Assembly (NCBI GenBank): GCA_947178115.1
Contig: CAMWXF010000045.1
Coordinates: forward strand, 1-9,432
From: an uncultured Lachnospiraceae bacterium
GTDB lineage: Bacteria > Bacillota > Clostridia > Lachnospirales > Lachnospiraceae
Length of the DNA stretch: 9,432 nucleotides
Reading direction: 5' to 3'
Translations under genes and position numbers: made by a program
In this document: positions 1-6,439 of the stretch, one piece after another
Layout of the letters: each line of letters opens with the position of its first letter
How positions within the stretch are numbered: position 1 is the stretch's first letter
The notes under the pieces: generated by a model
What the model was told of the DNA's origin: nothing
Seen by the model: only the letters and a program-made list of their open reading frames with translations
The model's database searches: none

Positions 1-382
1 CTACACCCTGCGCTTCCTGCCGGATGACATGCTTGTTGAAAAAATATTCTGTATCGTTAATAATATCACCCAGCTTAAAAAAAATTTCCCCTACTTCCGG
101 GTCGATACCCATAATCGTTTCTTCCGGTAAAACAGCCATTAACTTCGGCTTTAATTTCTTCGCCTCTGCAATCTCCTGTTCATCCATATACAAGGAAAAG
201 TTTTGTTGGATTCTTCTGATCTCTCCAAGTTTTCTGCTTATGAATTCCTGAGTATCTTTTTCCGCCTCTCCTTCCGGCACTGTATTAAAACCGTCTGTTT
301 CTCCATACAGGGACAACAATTCCCATAGTTTTGTATACACATCGTTGATCCATTGTTTGATTTCTTCTTTTTTCACTTTCAT
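1..382 (-). CDS. Hypothetical protein, 3' end cut off by the window edge
   Basis: The minus-strand frame is open from an ATG at 382 to the window edge, giving 127 visible codons beginning MKVKKEEIKQWINDVYTKLW and no stop. I chose the ATG at 382 because GGAGG lies 7 bases upstream; the in-frame ATG at 388 sits only 1 base after that GGAGG. The visible product is charged and mostly helical-looking (KLGEIRRIQQNF, DEQEIAEAKKLKPKL), with no signal peptide, membrane segment or metal-binding cysteines. A segment reading EETIMGIDPEVGEIFFKLGD suggests a more globular part. I do not recognise the family. It lies 146 bases downstream of rlmD on the same strand and has its own good ribosome binding site; whether it is co-transcribed is unclear because I see no convincing terminator in the gap. 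The gene is real with good confidence; its function is unknown. Confidence 0.75.
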   Translation of the reverse strand, partial: MKVKKEEIKQWINDVYTKLWELLSLYGETDGFNTVPEGEAEKDTQEFISRKLGEIRRIQQNFSLYMDEQEIAEAKKLKPKLMAVLPEETIMGIDPEVGEIFFKLGDIINDTEYFFNKHVIRQEAQGV

Positions 383-528
383 ATACATACCTCCCAGCTT
401 CACTTAGACGCAGAATGTCGTAAAATGTAATCGTTTTTAAATGATTCTGCAATCTATTTCGCTTGCTGATAACTAATATAGCAAACTGGCAGCGGGTTTT
501 TTCCACCTTGCATAAAAATATATTTTGA
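383..528 (-). other. Gap between rlmD and the next gene
   Basis: This 146-base AT-rich stretch follows the rlmD stop. I see no stem followed by a T-run on the minus strand, so no intrinsic terminator can be supported. A weak promoter candidate reading TTGCAG, 17 bases, TACATT lies just upstream of the next gene, but the match to consensus is poor and I do not call it. Confidence 0.4.
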
Positions 529-2151
529 TCAACCATTCTCTGTTGCAGCCAAATCCATCTCGTCCGGATCGAATTCCACCTCAACATGATGCCCGGTATT
601 CAGTCTGGACAACAGGCACACAGTCTCCACATTCGCCGTCCAAGGAAACTGATCCACTGCCACAGCCCGCTTCACCTCATACCCCCGTGCCAGAAAGACC
701 TCCAAATCTCTCACCAGACTCGTCGGTTTGCAGGAAATATACAAAATATGCTCCACACCATACCGTATGATCTTATCCAGCGCCTTGGGATGAATGCCGT
801 CACGGGGCGGATCTAAAATGATGATATCCGGCTTCTCCTCTATCTCATCCAGCACTTTCAACACATCTCCCGCGATAAACTCGCAGTTATGTAAACCATT
901 TAGTTCCGCATTCATCTTTGCAGCTTCTACCGCCTCCTCCACGATCTCCACTCCGACCACTTTCTTAGCCACCGGCGCCATCAACTGTGCAATCGTACCG
1001 GTGCCGCTGTAGAGATCATATACGATCTTATCCTTTACCGTTTCACTTTCTTCGCCCGGCCTGGCGGAAACGATATATTCCGCTATATACTCCCGCACTG
1101 TCTGATAGAGCACCTCCGCGCCACGGCTGTTCGTCTGGAAAAAAGAAAAGGGCGAAATCTTAAATTTAAGTCCCAGCAATTCCTCATAGAAAAAGTCCTG
1201 CCCGTAGAGAATCCGTGTCTCATCACTGCGCACCACATCCGCCACCGCGTCATTTCTAATATGCAATATCCCAACAATCGATCCCTGCAGGGTAAGTTCC
1301 AACAGCTTCTGCTTCAATCCATCAAGAATCTCCTGCTCAACTGCGTTTTCCACCTGCAAAACTTTTCTCTGCTGCATATCCTGCTGCGGCATACGGTCGA
1401 GTGCCGTTTCTGCCTGCTGCTCCGGTACGGCTTCTTCTCCGTCTCCCGTCAGCCGCCCGATTGTCTGTGTCGTTGTCACAAGCGCAATCAGTATCTCTCC
1501 CGTCTTAGACGCCTTACGCACGAGAAGATGGCGCAGATATCCGGTATGCCGCAGTCTATGATAGAAACGGATGTCCACACCCTCTTCCTGTAAAGCGGTA
1601 AAATAATCCCTGACACACTTCAGGATACGACGGTAATCCTCATCCACGATCCGGCACTCCGTCACCGACACGATATCATAGAAACTGCCCCGCTTATGCA
1701 TACCCAGCGCAAGGGGACCGTCTTTCACCTCGTCACCGAAGGAAAACTCCATCTTATTGCGATAACCGAAACAGACCGGACTCGCCTTGATCCCTTCAAA
1801 CTGCCATGAATCCTGTTGATCTAACACACTATCCAGCAGCTTCTTGACCTGCTCTTCCTTAATTTTCAGCTGCTCTTCATAGGGCAATGACAGATAAGTA
1901 CAGCCGCCGCAGATCCCGAAGTGCGGACAAGGACTGCCGCATTCCAGCGCGGAAGGCTCCAGTATCCGAAGCAGTCGTCCCTCCGCTTTCCCTTTACGCA
2001 CTTTATTCACACTGCACTGCACTTTCTGTCCCGGCAGTGCATTCTTCACAACACATGTCCCGTCTTCGGTTTCCACGATCCCCTTATTCGGAAAATCAAT
2101 CCTCTTGACAATTCCCTCGATAACCTGTCCTTTTTTCATACCAATACCCAT
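529..2151 (-). CDS. rlmD: 23S rRNA (uracil-C5)-methyltransferase, RlmD/RlmCD (RumA) family
   Basis: The enzyme transfers a methyl group from S-adenosylmethionine to C5 of a 23S rRNA uridine (U1939 in E. coli numbering; Bacillus RlmCD also modifies U747). The 540-residue product shows the family layout. A TRAM RNA-binding domain occupies about residues 5-60. An iron-sulfur cysteine set follows at C75, C81 and C84 with C166 further on, plus an extra C71. The FFQTN segment is at about 337-341, the SAM-binding motif YDLYSGTGTI at 378-387, LDPPRDG at 446-452, catalytic C474 in YISCKP, and the general-base glutamate E509 in NVETVCLL. It is longer than the usual roughly 450 residues because of a Gln/Glu-rich insertion at about 230-280 and a short acidic tail after 517. 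The start at 2151 has AAGG close upstream; M5 (2139) is a possible alternative. The family is certain; exact target uridine(s) cannot be read from sequence. Confidence 0.93.
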   Translation of the reverse strand: MGIGMKKGQVIEGIVKRIDFPNKGIVETEDGTCVVKNALPGQKVQCSVNKVRKGKAEGRLLRILEPSALECGSPCPHFGICGGCTYLSLPYEEQLKIKEEQVKKLLDSVLDQQDSWQFEGIKASPVCFGYRNKMEFSFGDEVKDGPLALGMHKRGSFYDIVSVTECRIVDEDYRRILKCVRDYFTALQEEGVDIRFYHRLRHTGYLRHLLVRKASKTGEILIALVTTTQTIGRLTGDGEEAVPEQQAETALDRMPQQDMQQRKVLQVENAVEQEILDGLKQKLLELTLQGSIVGILHIRNDAVADVVRSDETRILYGQDFFYEELLGLKFKISPFSFFQTNSRGAEVLYQTVREYIAEYIVSARPGEESETVKDKIVYDLYSGTGTIAQLMAPVAKKVVGVEIVEEAVEAAKMNAELNGLHNCEFIAGDVLKVLDEIEEKPDIIILDPPRDGIHPKALDKIIRYGVEHILYISCKPTSLVRDLEVFLARGYEVKRAVAVDQFPWTANVETVCLLSRLNTGHHVEVEFDPDEMDLAATENG

Positions 2152-2181
2152 GCCCTTCTCACAATCTACTCCTCATTTCCG

Positions 2182-2212
2182 TGTATATTTCCTATAGAGA
2201 TTCGGGTGTCAA
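2182..2212 (-). promoter_or_regulatory. Candidate rlmD promoter using the end of the inverted-repeat element
   Basis: On the minus strand a perfect TTGACA (2207-2212) lies about 60 bases upstream of the rlmD start. Two -10 candidates follow: AATATA after a 17-base spacer (2184-2189, weak match) or TATACA after 19 bases (2182-2187, better match but long spacing). The TTGACA lies inside the terminal repeat of the 290-bp element, so the element may supply the -35 box. Only the -35 hexamer is strong. Confidence 0.35.
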
Positions 2213-2495
2213 AAGGTGCCTAAATAAGCCAAGACTGGCAAATCGCACAAAATGTTCACGAAGTTGTCCTGCGTAGGAATATGAGATTTTCTTATATTCC
2301 GTCCGATAACCAGAAATTTCGGGACACGGATGTCCCGAAAAGCCCGTAGTGAGCCCGGATGGCGAATAGAGGGCGGTTTCGTCCGTTTGCACAACCTTGC
2401 CGGAATATTTTAGAAAATCCATATGACGAAGCCCGACACAAGAGAACATTTTGTGTGATTTGCCCTCTCAACTTATATTTTGCACCTTTTGACAC
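2206..2495. repeat. 290-bp palindromic element with terminal inverted repeats (MITE-like)
   Basis: The ends are a perfect 14-bp inverted repeat: GTGTCAAAAGGTGC at 2206-2219 and its complement at 2482-2495. Inside, 2237-2257 pairs with 2444-2464 over 21 bp with one mismatch, which is a G-U wobble in a plus-strand RNA. A third, gapped pairing joins 2285-2301 with 2401-2419 (GATTTTCT and ATATTCCG blocks). The centre holds a perfect 10-bp hairpin, TTTCGGGACA (2317-2326), loop CGGA, TGTCCCGAAA (2331-2340). The whole could fold as one long cruciform or RNA hairpin with a structured head. No transposase is encoded. The minus-strand frames are stop-poor (open runs of about 60-85 codons) but have no domain I recognise, and I treat them as non-coding. 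I see no target-site duplication in the flanks (ATTCGG on the left, TTAAAT on the right). A non-autonomous mobile element is the best guess; a structured RNA is the alternative. Confidence 0.7.
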
Positions 2496-2517
2496 TTAAA
2501 TCATATAGAACAAAGAA

Positions 2518-2541
2518 CGGGATGTATAAATACACATCCCG
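2518..2541 (-). terminator. Probable intrinsic terminator after the small membrane-protein gene
   Basis: CGGGATGT (2518-2525) pairs perfectly with ACATCCCG (2534-2541) around an 8-base loop. On the minus strand the stem is followed by TTCTTTGTTC, a modest T-rich tract. It lies 66 bases past the stop at 2608 and 22 bases before the 290-bp element, so it probably ends transcription coming from the right. The imperfect T-run limits confidence. Confidence 0.6.
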
Positions 2542-2607
2542 CCTTTAGTTTACATAATATCTTTTTTCATTACAAACTACTACTGCTTCCGCAAAGAGAA
2601 ACCTCTC

Positions 2608-2898
2608 TTATTTAGATTCCTTCGTTCCGAGTATCTCGTCGTCTTCCTCATCCTCGAAGAAATCATCATCAAAATCGTCATCGAAGTCATCCTCGAAATC
2701 CTCGAGGTAATCCGGTGTCAGATAACGATATACTGCATACGCGATCGCTGCAACCGCCGCAACTGCACCGATGATCGCCAGCACCCACAGCAGTGTATTG
2801 CATTTCTTCTCTTCTTCTTTCTTCCTGCCAAGCATCTCATTCACACCGGCATTCTCCAGAATATCATCCAATTTATTTATAATCTCCTTCTTGCTCAT
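2608..2898 (-). CDS. Small single-pass membrane protein with acidic C-terminal tail, intact copy
   Basis: The product has 96 residues (97 if the ATG at 2901 is used). I prefer the ATG at 2898 because GAGGG lies 7 bases upstream, against 4 for the first ATG. Residues about 1-33 are a charged, helical cytosolic-type segment (KKEIINKLDDILENAGVNEML, then KKEEEKK). One hydrophobic helix follows at about 35-60 (NTLLWVLAIIGAVAAVAAIAYAVY). The tail is extremely acidic, with repeated DDFDDDFDDDF and EDEEDDE runs, ending GTKESK. There is no cleavable signal peptide; a bitopic membrane protein is inferred, with orientation unclear. I do not recognise a named family. A candidate promoter and leader hairpin lie upstream and a terminator downstream, consistent with a single-gene unit. 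The left boundary of the tandem duplication (2762-2770) falls inside this gene at residues 43-46 of the longer form. This copy is complete; its partner at 5534-5695 is truncated. Confidence 0.75.
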   Translation of the reverse strand: MSKKEIINKLDDILENAGVNEMLGRKKEEEKKCNTLLWVLAIIGAVAAVAAIAYAVYRYLTPDYLEDFEDDFDDDFDDDFFEDEEDDEILGTKESK

Positions 2899-2936
2899 CA
2901 TGTAACCCTCTCTTTCTTTCCTATTCTTTCTTTAAT

Positions 2937-2957
2937 CGGAAATCGCCGTAATTTCCG
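2937..2957 (-). promoter_or_regulatory. Leader hairpin upstream of the small membrane gene, copy A
   Basis: CGGAAAT (2937-2943) pairs with ATTTCCG (2951-2957) around a 7-base loop, about 36 bases before the start codon at 2898. No T-run follows on either strand, so it is not a terminator. It may shape the mRNA leader. An identical copy lies at 5731-5751. Confidence 0.3.
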
Positions 2958-3003
2958 TATGAGACAGCCTTCTTGCCGCTTTTGTCCCAATATCTGAACT
3001 ATT

Positions 3004-3032
3004 ATTATTAATAATATACCACTTTCAGGCAA
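3004..3032 (-). promoter_or_regulatory. Candidate promoter of the small membrane gene, copy A
   Basis: On the minus strand TTGCCT (3027-3032) is followed after 17 bases by AATAAT (3004-3009), matching consensus at 4 of 6 and 5 of 6 positions, within a very AT-rich 160-base gap. It would give a leader of about 100 bases carrying the hairpin at 2937-2957. The same sites recur at 5798-5826. Confidence 0.4.
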
Positions 3033-3061
3033 TTTTTACTATAATATTTTAATATTTTTTC

Positions 3062-3583
3062 TTATCGCATAAGAAATTCCGTACCGGATTCCATCTGATC
3101 AGGATAGATCAGCACCAGCTTCTGTTTCAGGAACGGGTTCATCGCCTGCCGCAACCGATCCGACTGTGCGGCCTTGTGCAGTCTCTCCCGATCCGTCGTA
3201 AGCAGCAGGATCAGTTTGCTTCGGGCATGGAATTTCTTGAGATACTCCATGATTTCTTCCGACTGCATATGCGCGGTGTCGTCTTCCCTCTCGTAATTGT
3301 CAAAGTAGGTTTCCATCTGCACATATGCAGATGCCACAACTTCCGATCGTATTTGTTCCGCACCCCACATAACCATATTCAGCCGCACATTGCGGAAAAC
3401 CTCGCTCTGCTTCTTACAGGATGCAATGATATCCGCACACAGGCTCTTCACCGTCTCTTTCTCATAAGTGCGGTCGATCACTACAGCCATTTCCAGAATG
3501 CCGCCCCGATAATTGCCCGGCACATGAAGCACCCTCTCGATCTGATTATGCAGTTGCAGATTCTGTACAGCCGTAAGCGGCAT
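3062..3583 (-). CDS. Hypothetical 173-residue protein, possible degenerate VWA-like fold (copy A)
   Basis: The start ATG at 3583 has AGGAGG 9 bases upstream, a strong site. No signal peptide or membrane helix is seen. The sequence alternates hydrophobic strands and amphipathic helices: ILEMAVVIDRTYEKE (29-43), a helix with SLCADIIASC, VRLNMVMWGAE (66-76), SKLILLLTTDRE (122-133) and QKLVLIYPDQ (154-163). This resembles a von Willebrand A-like fold, where IDRTYE and LLTTDRE would sit where the metal-site motifs (DxSxS and TDG) normally lie, but the key serines are absent. The fold is therefore only an inference, and metal binding is doubtful. It lies 62 bases after a pcrA stop codon, with a small hairpin (3617-3634) lacking a T-run between, so it is probably co-transcribed with pcrA. 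In this copy the upstream pcrA is the truncated one, so expression may depend on the chimeric junction. The protein is identical to that of 5856-6377. Confidence 0.7.
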   Translation of the reverse strand: MPLTAVQNLQLHNQIERVLHVPGNYRGGILEMAVVIDRTYEKETVKSLCADIIASCKKQSEVFRNVRLNMVMWGAEQIRSEVVASAYVQMETYFDNYEREDDTAHMQSEEIMEYLKKFHARSKLILLLTTDRERLHKAAQSDRLRQAMNPFLKQKLVLIYPDQMESGTEFLMR

Positions 3584-3645
3584 ATGGCTCTTCCTCCTGT
3601 TCTCATTATCCCATGCTGCCGTCGTTTCACGGCAAAATATACCGC

Positions 3646-5562
3646 CTACACTTTCGTCAGCTTCGCGAATCCTGCATACATGATCTTCTGTCCCGCCTCG
3701 TCAAACACCACTGTCACCTGCGAATCTCTCGGTCCCGCCTCAATCTTTAACACTGTGCCTTCTCCATAGCGCATGTGCCGTACTCTGTCGCCCACACCGT
3801 ATGCAAGCGTCTTACTTCCCACCGGTTCCAAGGTCACCGCACCGATGCCTTGCGCTGCCCTTGAGATATAAGGCTGATTCTCTACGGCCGTACGCTTCGG
3901 ACGGACGATCGCTTTTGGCTTCGCCTGTACGGTGGTTGTCGGCTGCCCGCCAAACGCTTTCCCGAAGGACGGCTTCGATATGGGTTTATCAAACTCGGTA
4001 TCCGCGATCCGTCTGTAAGGCGTATCCTTGAAAACGCTTCTTTCCCGGGAATCCTCAGCATATTCCGGATAATCCCGTCGTTTCTGCACCGGCGGCTTGT
4101 CATCCATCAGCTCTGCCGGAATCTCCCTGATAAAACGGCTCACCGGATTATACTGCGTCTCACCCCTGATCATACGCTGTCTGGCATAGGTGATGGTCAG
4201 ATCCTCCTTCGCTCGCGTGATTCCTACGTAGGCAAGCCTTCTCTCCTCTTCCACTTCCATCGGATCGTCAGACATGATCGTCATATAGCTGGGAAAGATA
4301 CCGTCCTCCAGACCTGCCAGATAGACATGCGGAAATTCCAGTCCTTTTGCAGAATGAAGCGTCATCAGCAGCACCCTGTTGTCCTCCCCGTCCACACGGT
4401 CAATATCGGCGACAAGCGCCACTTCCTCCAGGAATTCACTCAAGGTCGGTTCGTCGTGGGTCTCCTCATAAGCCGCCACCTTACTGATCAGCTCATCAAT
4501 ATTCTCAATACGGTCAGCCGCATCCTCTTCATCCGATTCCTCCAGCTCCTTCACATACCCGGTCGTCTCCAGAATATCCTTCACAAGCTCTGACAGACTG
4601 TAGAACTCCTGCTTGCTGCGGAAAGTCTGTATCAAGTTGATAAAGGGTTTCAGCTTAGAGGCGCTCCTGCCGATGGTCATGATCTGATCCGCCTCACGCA
4701 GCGCGTCGTAGAAGCTGATCTGTCTGGCATCCGCATATTCCTGCACGCGCACGATGGTCGTCATACCGATTCCCCGTTTGGGAACATTGATGATACGTTT
4801 TACCGCCACGTCGTCCCGTCCGTTGTCAATCGTCTTAAGATATGCCAGAACATCTTTGATCTCCCGTCTGGCATAGAAGTTGGTCCCGCCGATGACATCA
4901 TAGGGAACTCCTTCCATAATAAAACGCTCTTCCAAAAGACGCGCCTGCGCATTGGTGCGGTACAGCACGGCACAGTCTCCGTACTCCGCTGCCCCCTCGC
5001 GTTTCTTCTTCGCCACATCGCCTGCGATATACTCCGCTTCTTCATAAGCGGTGTCAAACTGTCTGAGATGGATACGGCTTCCTTCTGTCTTCTCCGTCCA
5101 GAGCGCTTTATCCTTACGCCCTCTGTTATTCTTAATAACGGCGTTCGCCGCATCCAGTACGATCTGGGTGGAACGATAATTCTGCTCCAGCTTGATCACG
5201 CACGCTTCCGGATACACCTTCTCGAAGTCAAGAATATTCCGGATATTAGCGCCCCTGAATTTATAAATAGACTGGTCGTCATCGCCTACCACGCACAGAT
5301 TCCGGTATCGATCCGCAAGCAGTCTGATCAGCTCAAACTGCGCCGTGTTGGTATCCTGATACTCATCCACCATAATATAACGGAACCGCTCCTGATAATT
5401 ATGCAGCACCGGCGCATCCGCTTTAAAAAGTTCCACCGTCTTCATGATCAGATCATCAAAATCCAGCGCATTATTCTTATGCAGAACAGCCTGATATTCC
5501 TTGTATGCTTTGGCAATCTTTCCGCCGTTATAGTCAAATCCATTCTGCATCTCGTACTGCAC
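3646..5562 (-). pseudogene. pcrA: 5'-truncated pcrA at the duplication junction
   Basis: This carries PcrA codons 154-791 identical to the intact gene at 6440-8815, joined at the 9-bp microhomology (5556-5564) to small-membrane-gene sequence. Lost are the Q motif, the Walker A motif (AGAGSGKT) and motif Ia, so ATP binding should be abolished. Motif II (VDEYQDTN), III, IV, V, VI and the C-terminal Tudor-like domain remain. The reading frame stays open upstream to an ATG at 5634, so a 662-residue chimera is formally possible. Its first 24 residues come from an out-of-frame reading of the small gene, and no well-spaced ribosome binding site precedes that ATG. I regard it as a non-functional by-product of the duplication, though a transcript from the duplicated small-gene promoter probably crosses it. 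Confidence 0.88.
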
Positions 5563-5695
5563 CGATGATCGCCAGCACCCACAGCAGTGTATTGCATTTC
5601 TTCTCTTCTTCTTTCTTCCTGCCAAGCATCTCATTCACACCGGCATTCTCCAGAATATCATCCAATTTATTTATAATCTCCTTCTTGCTCATCAT
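5534..5695 (-). pseudogene. Truncated small membrane-protein gene fused out of frame to pcrA
   Basis: The first 46-47 codons match the intact small gene at 2608-2901, with the same promoter region and ribosome binding site. At the junction the frame enters pcrA sequence in the wrong phase and reads RDAEWI before a TGA at 5534-5536. The result is 53 residues (52 from the second ATG). About half of the membrane helix survives and the whole acidic tail is lost. It is probably translated, because its start signals are intact, but is unlikely to be functional. Confidence 0.8.
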
Positions 5696-5730
5696 GTAAC
5701 CCTCTCTTTCTTTCCTATTCTTTCTTTAAT

Positions 5731-5751
5731 CGGAAATCGCCGTAATTTCCG
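5731..5751 (-). promoter_or_regulatory. Leader hairpin, copy B
   Basis: Exact duplicate of the 7-bp stem at 2937-2957, here preceding the truncated small gene. Confidence 0.3.
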
Positions 5752-5797
5752 TATGAGACAGCCTTCTTGCCGCTTTTGTCCCAATATCTGAACTATT

Positions 5798-5826
5798 ATT
5801 ATTAATAATATACCACTTTCAGGCAA
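5798..5826 (-). promoter_or_regulatory. Candidate promoter driving the junction chimera, copy B
   Basis: Same TTGCCT, 17 bases, AATAAT arrangement as at 3004-3032. In this copy it would drive the truncated small gene, the pcrA remnant and perhaps the downstream copy A of the 173-residue gene. Confidence 0.4.
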
Positions 5827-5855
5827 TTTTTACTATAATATTTTAATATTTTTTC

Positions 5856-6377
5856 TTATCGCATAAGAAATTCCGTACCGGATTCCATCTGATCAGGATA
5901 GATCAGCACCAGCTTCTGTTTCAGGAACGGGTTCATCGCCTGCCGCAACCGATCCGACTGTGCGGCCTTGTGCAGTCTCTCCCGATCCGTCGTAAGCAGC
6001 AGGATCAGTTTGCTTCGGGCATGGAATTTCTTGAGATACTCCATGATTTCTTCCGACTGCATATGCGCGGTGTCGTCTTCCCTCTCGTAATTGTCAAAGT
6101 AGGTTTCCATCTGCACATATGCAGATGCCACAACTTCCGATCGTATTTGTTCCGCACCCCACATAACCATATTCAGCCGCACATTGCGGAAAACCTCGCT
6201 CTGCTTCTTACAGGATGCAATGATATCCGCACACAGGCTCTTCACCGTCTCTTTCTCATAAGTGCGGTCGATCACTACAGCCATTTCCAGAATGCCGCCC
6301 CGATAATTGCCCGGCACATGAAGCACCCTCTCGATCTGATTATGCAGTTGCAGATTCTGTACAGCCGTAAGCGGCAT
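5856..6377 (-). CDS. Hypothetical 173-residue protein, possible degenerate VWA-like fold (copy B)
   Basis: The protein is identical to that of 3062-3583, with the same AGGAGG site 9 bases before the ATG. This copy is in what is presumably the ancestral arrangement: it starts 62 bases after the stop of intact pcrA, with only a 6-bp hairpin without a T-run (6411-6428) between them. Co-transcription with pcrA is likely. Downstream the gap is 160 bases and AT-rich, with no clear minus-strand terminator. Function is unknown; linkage to a DNA helicase hints at, but does not show, a role in DNA metabolism. Confidence 0.72.
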   Translation of the reverse strand: MPLTAVQNLQLHNQIERVLHVPGNYRGGILEMAVVIDRTYEKETVKSLCADIIASCKKQSEVFRNVRLNMVMWGAEQIRSEVVASAYVQMETYFDNYEREDDTAHMQSEEIMEYLKKFHARSKLILLLTTDRERLHKAAQSDRLRQAMNPFLKQKLVLIYPDQMESGTEFLMR

Positions 6378-6439
6378 ATGGCTCTTCCTCCTGTTCTCAT
6401 TATCCCATGCTGCCGTCGTTTCACGGCAAAATATACCGC

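Larger units (their letters stand above)
2762..5555. repeat. Tandem duplication, copy A (2794 bp)
   Basis: Every landmark here recurs exactly 2794 bases to the right: gene starts and stops, hairpins, and the encoded proteins, with no difference that I could find. The copy carries the 3'-proximal 638 codons of pcrA, the whole 173-residue gene, and the promoter and 5' part of the small membrane gene. It begins with the 9-mer ACTGCACCG at 2762-2770. At its left border the small gene continues uninterrupted; at its right border pcrA sequence is joined to small-gene sequence. Confidence 0.95.

Noticed and set aside
285..587. A 100-codon minus-strand frame spanning the gap after rlmD
   Set aside because: It is out of frame with, and overlaps, both rlmD and the well-supported start at 382, and has no ribosome binding site.
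2192..2495. Three overlapping minus-strand open frames of about 60-85 codons in the 290-bp element
   Set aside because: They lie in an imperfect palindrome, overlap in all three frames, and show no ribosome binding site or domain; the inverted repeats explain the region better.
2191..2510. Target-site duplication flanking the 290-bp element
   Set aside because: Both flanks contain TATAGA but at different distances from the ends and not abutting the repeats, so it is not a credible duplication.
3059..3075. Perfect 7-bp hairpin over the stop codon of the 173-residue gene (and copy at 5853-5869)
   Set aside because: The T-run lies on the wrong side: on the minus strand the stem is followed by A residues, so it is not a terminator for this gene, and no plus-strand gene needs it.
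3617..3634. 6-bp hairpin between pcrA and the 173-residue gene as a terminator
   Set aside because: No T-run follows on the minus strand, so readthrough is expected.
3176..3769. A 197-codon plus-strand open frame (and its copy at 5970-6563)
   Set aside because: It is antisense to the 173-residue gene and the end of pcrA, with no recognisable domain or ribosome binding site.
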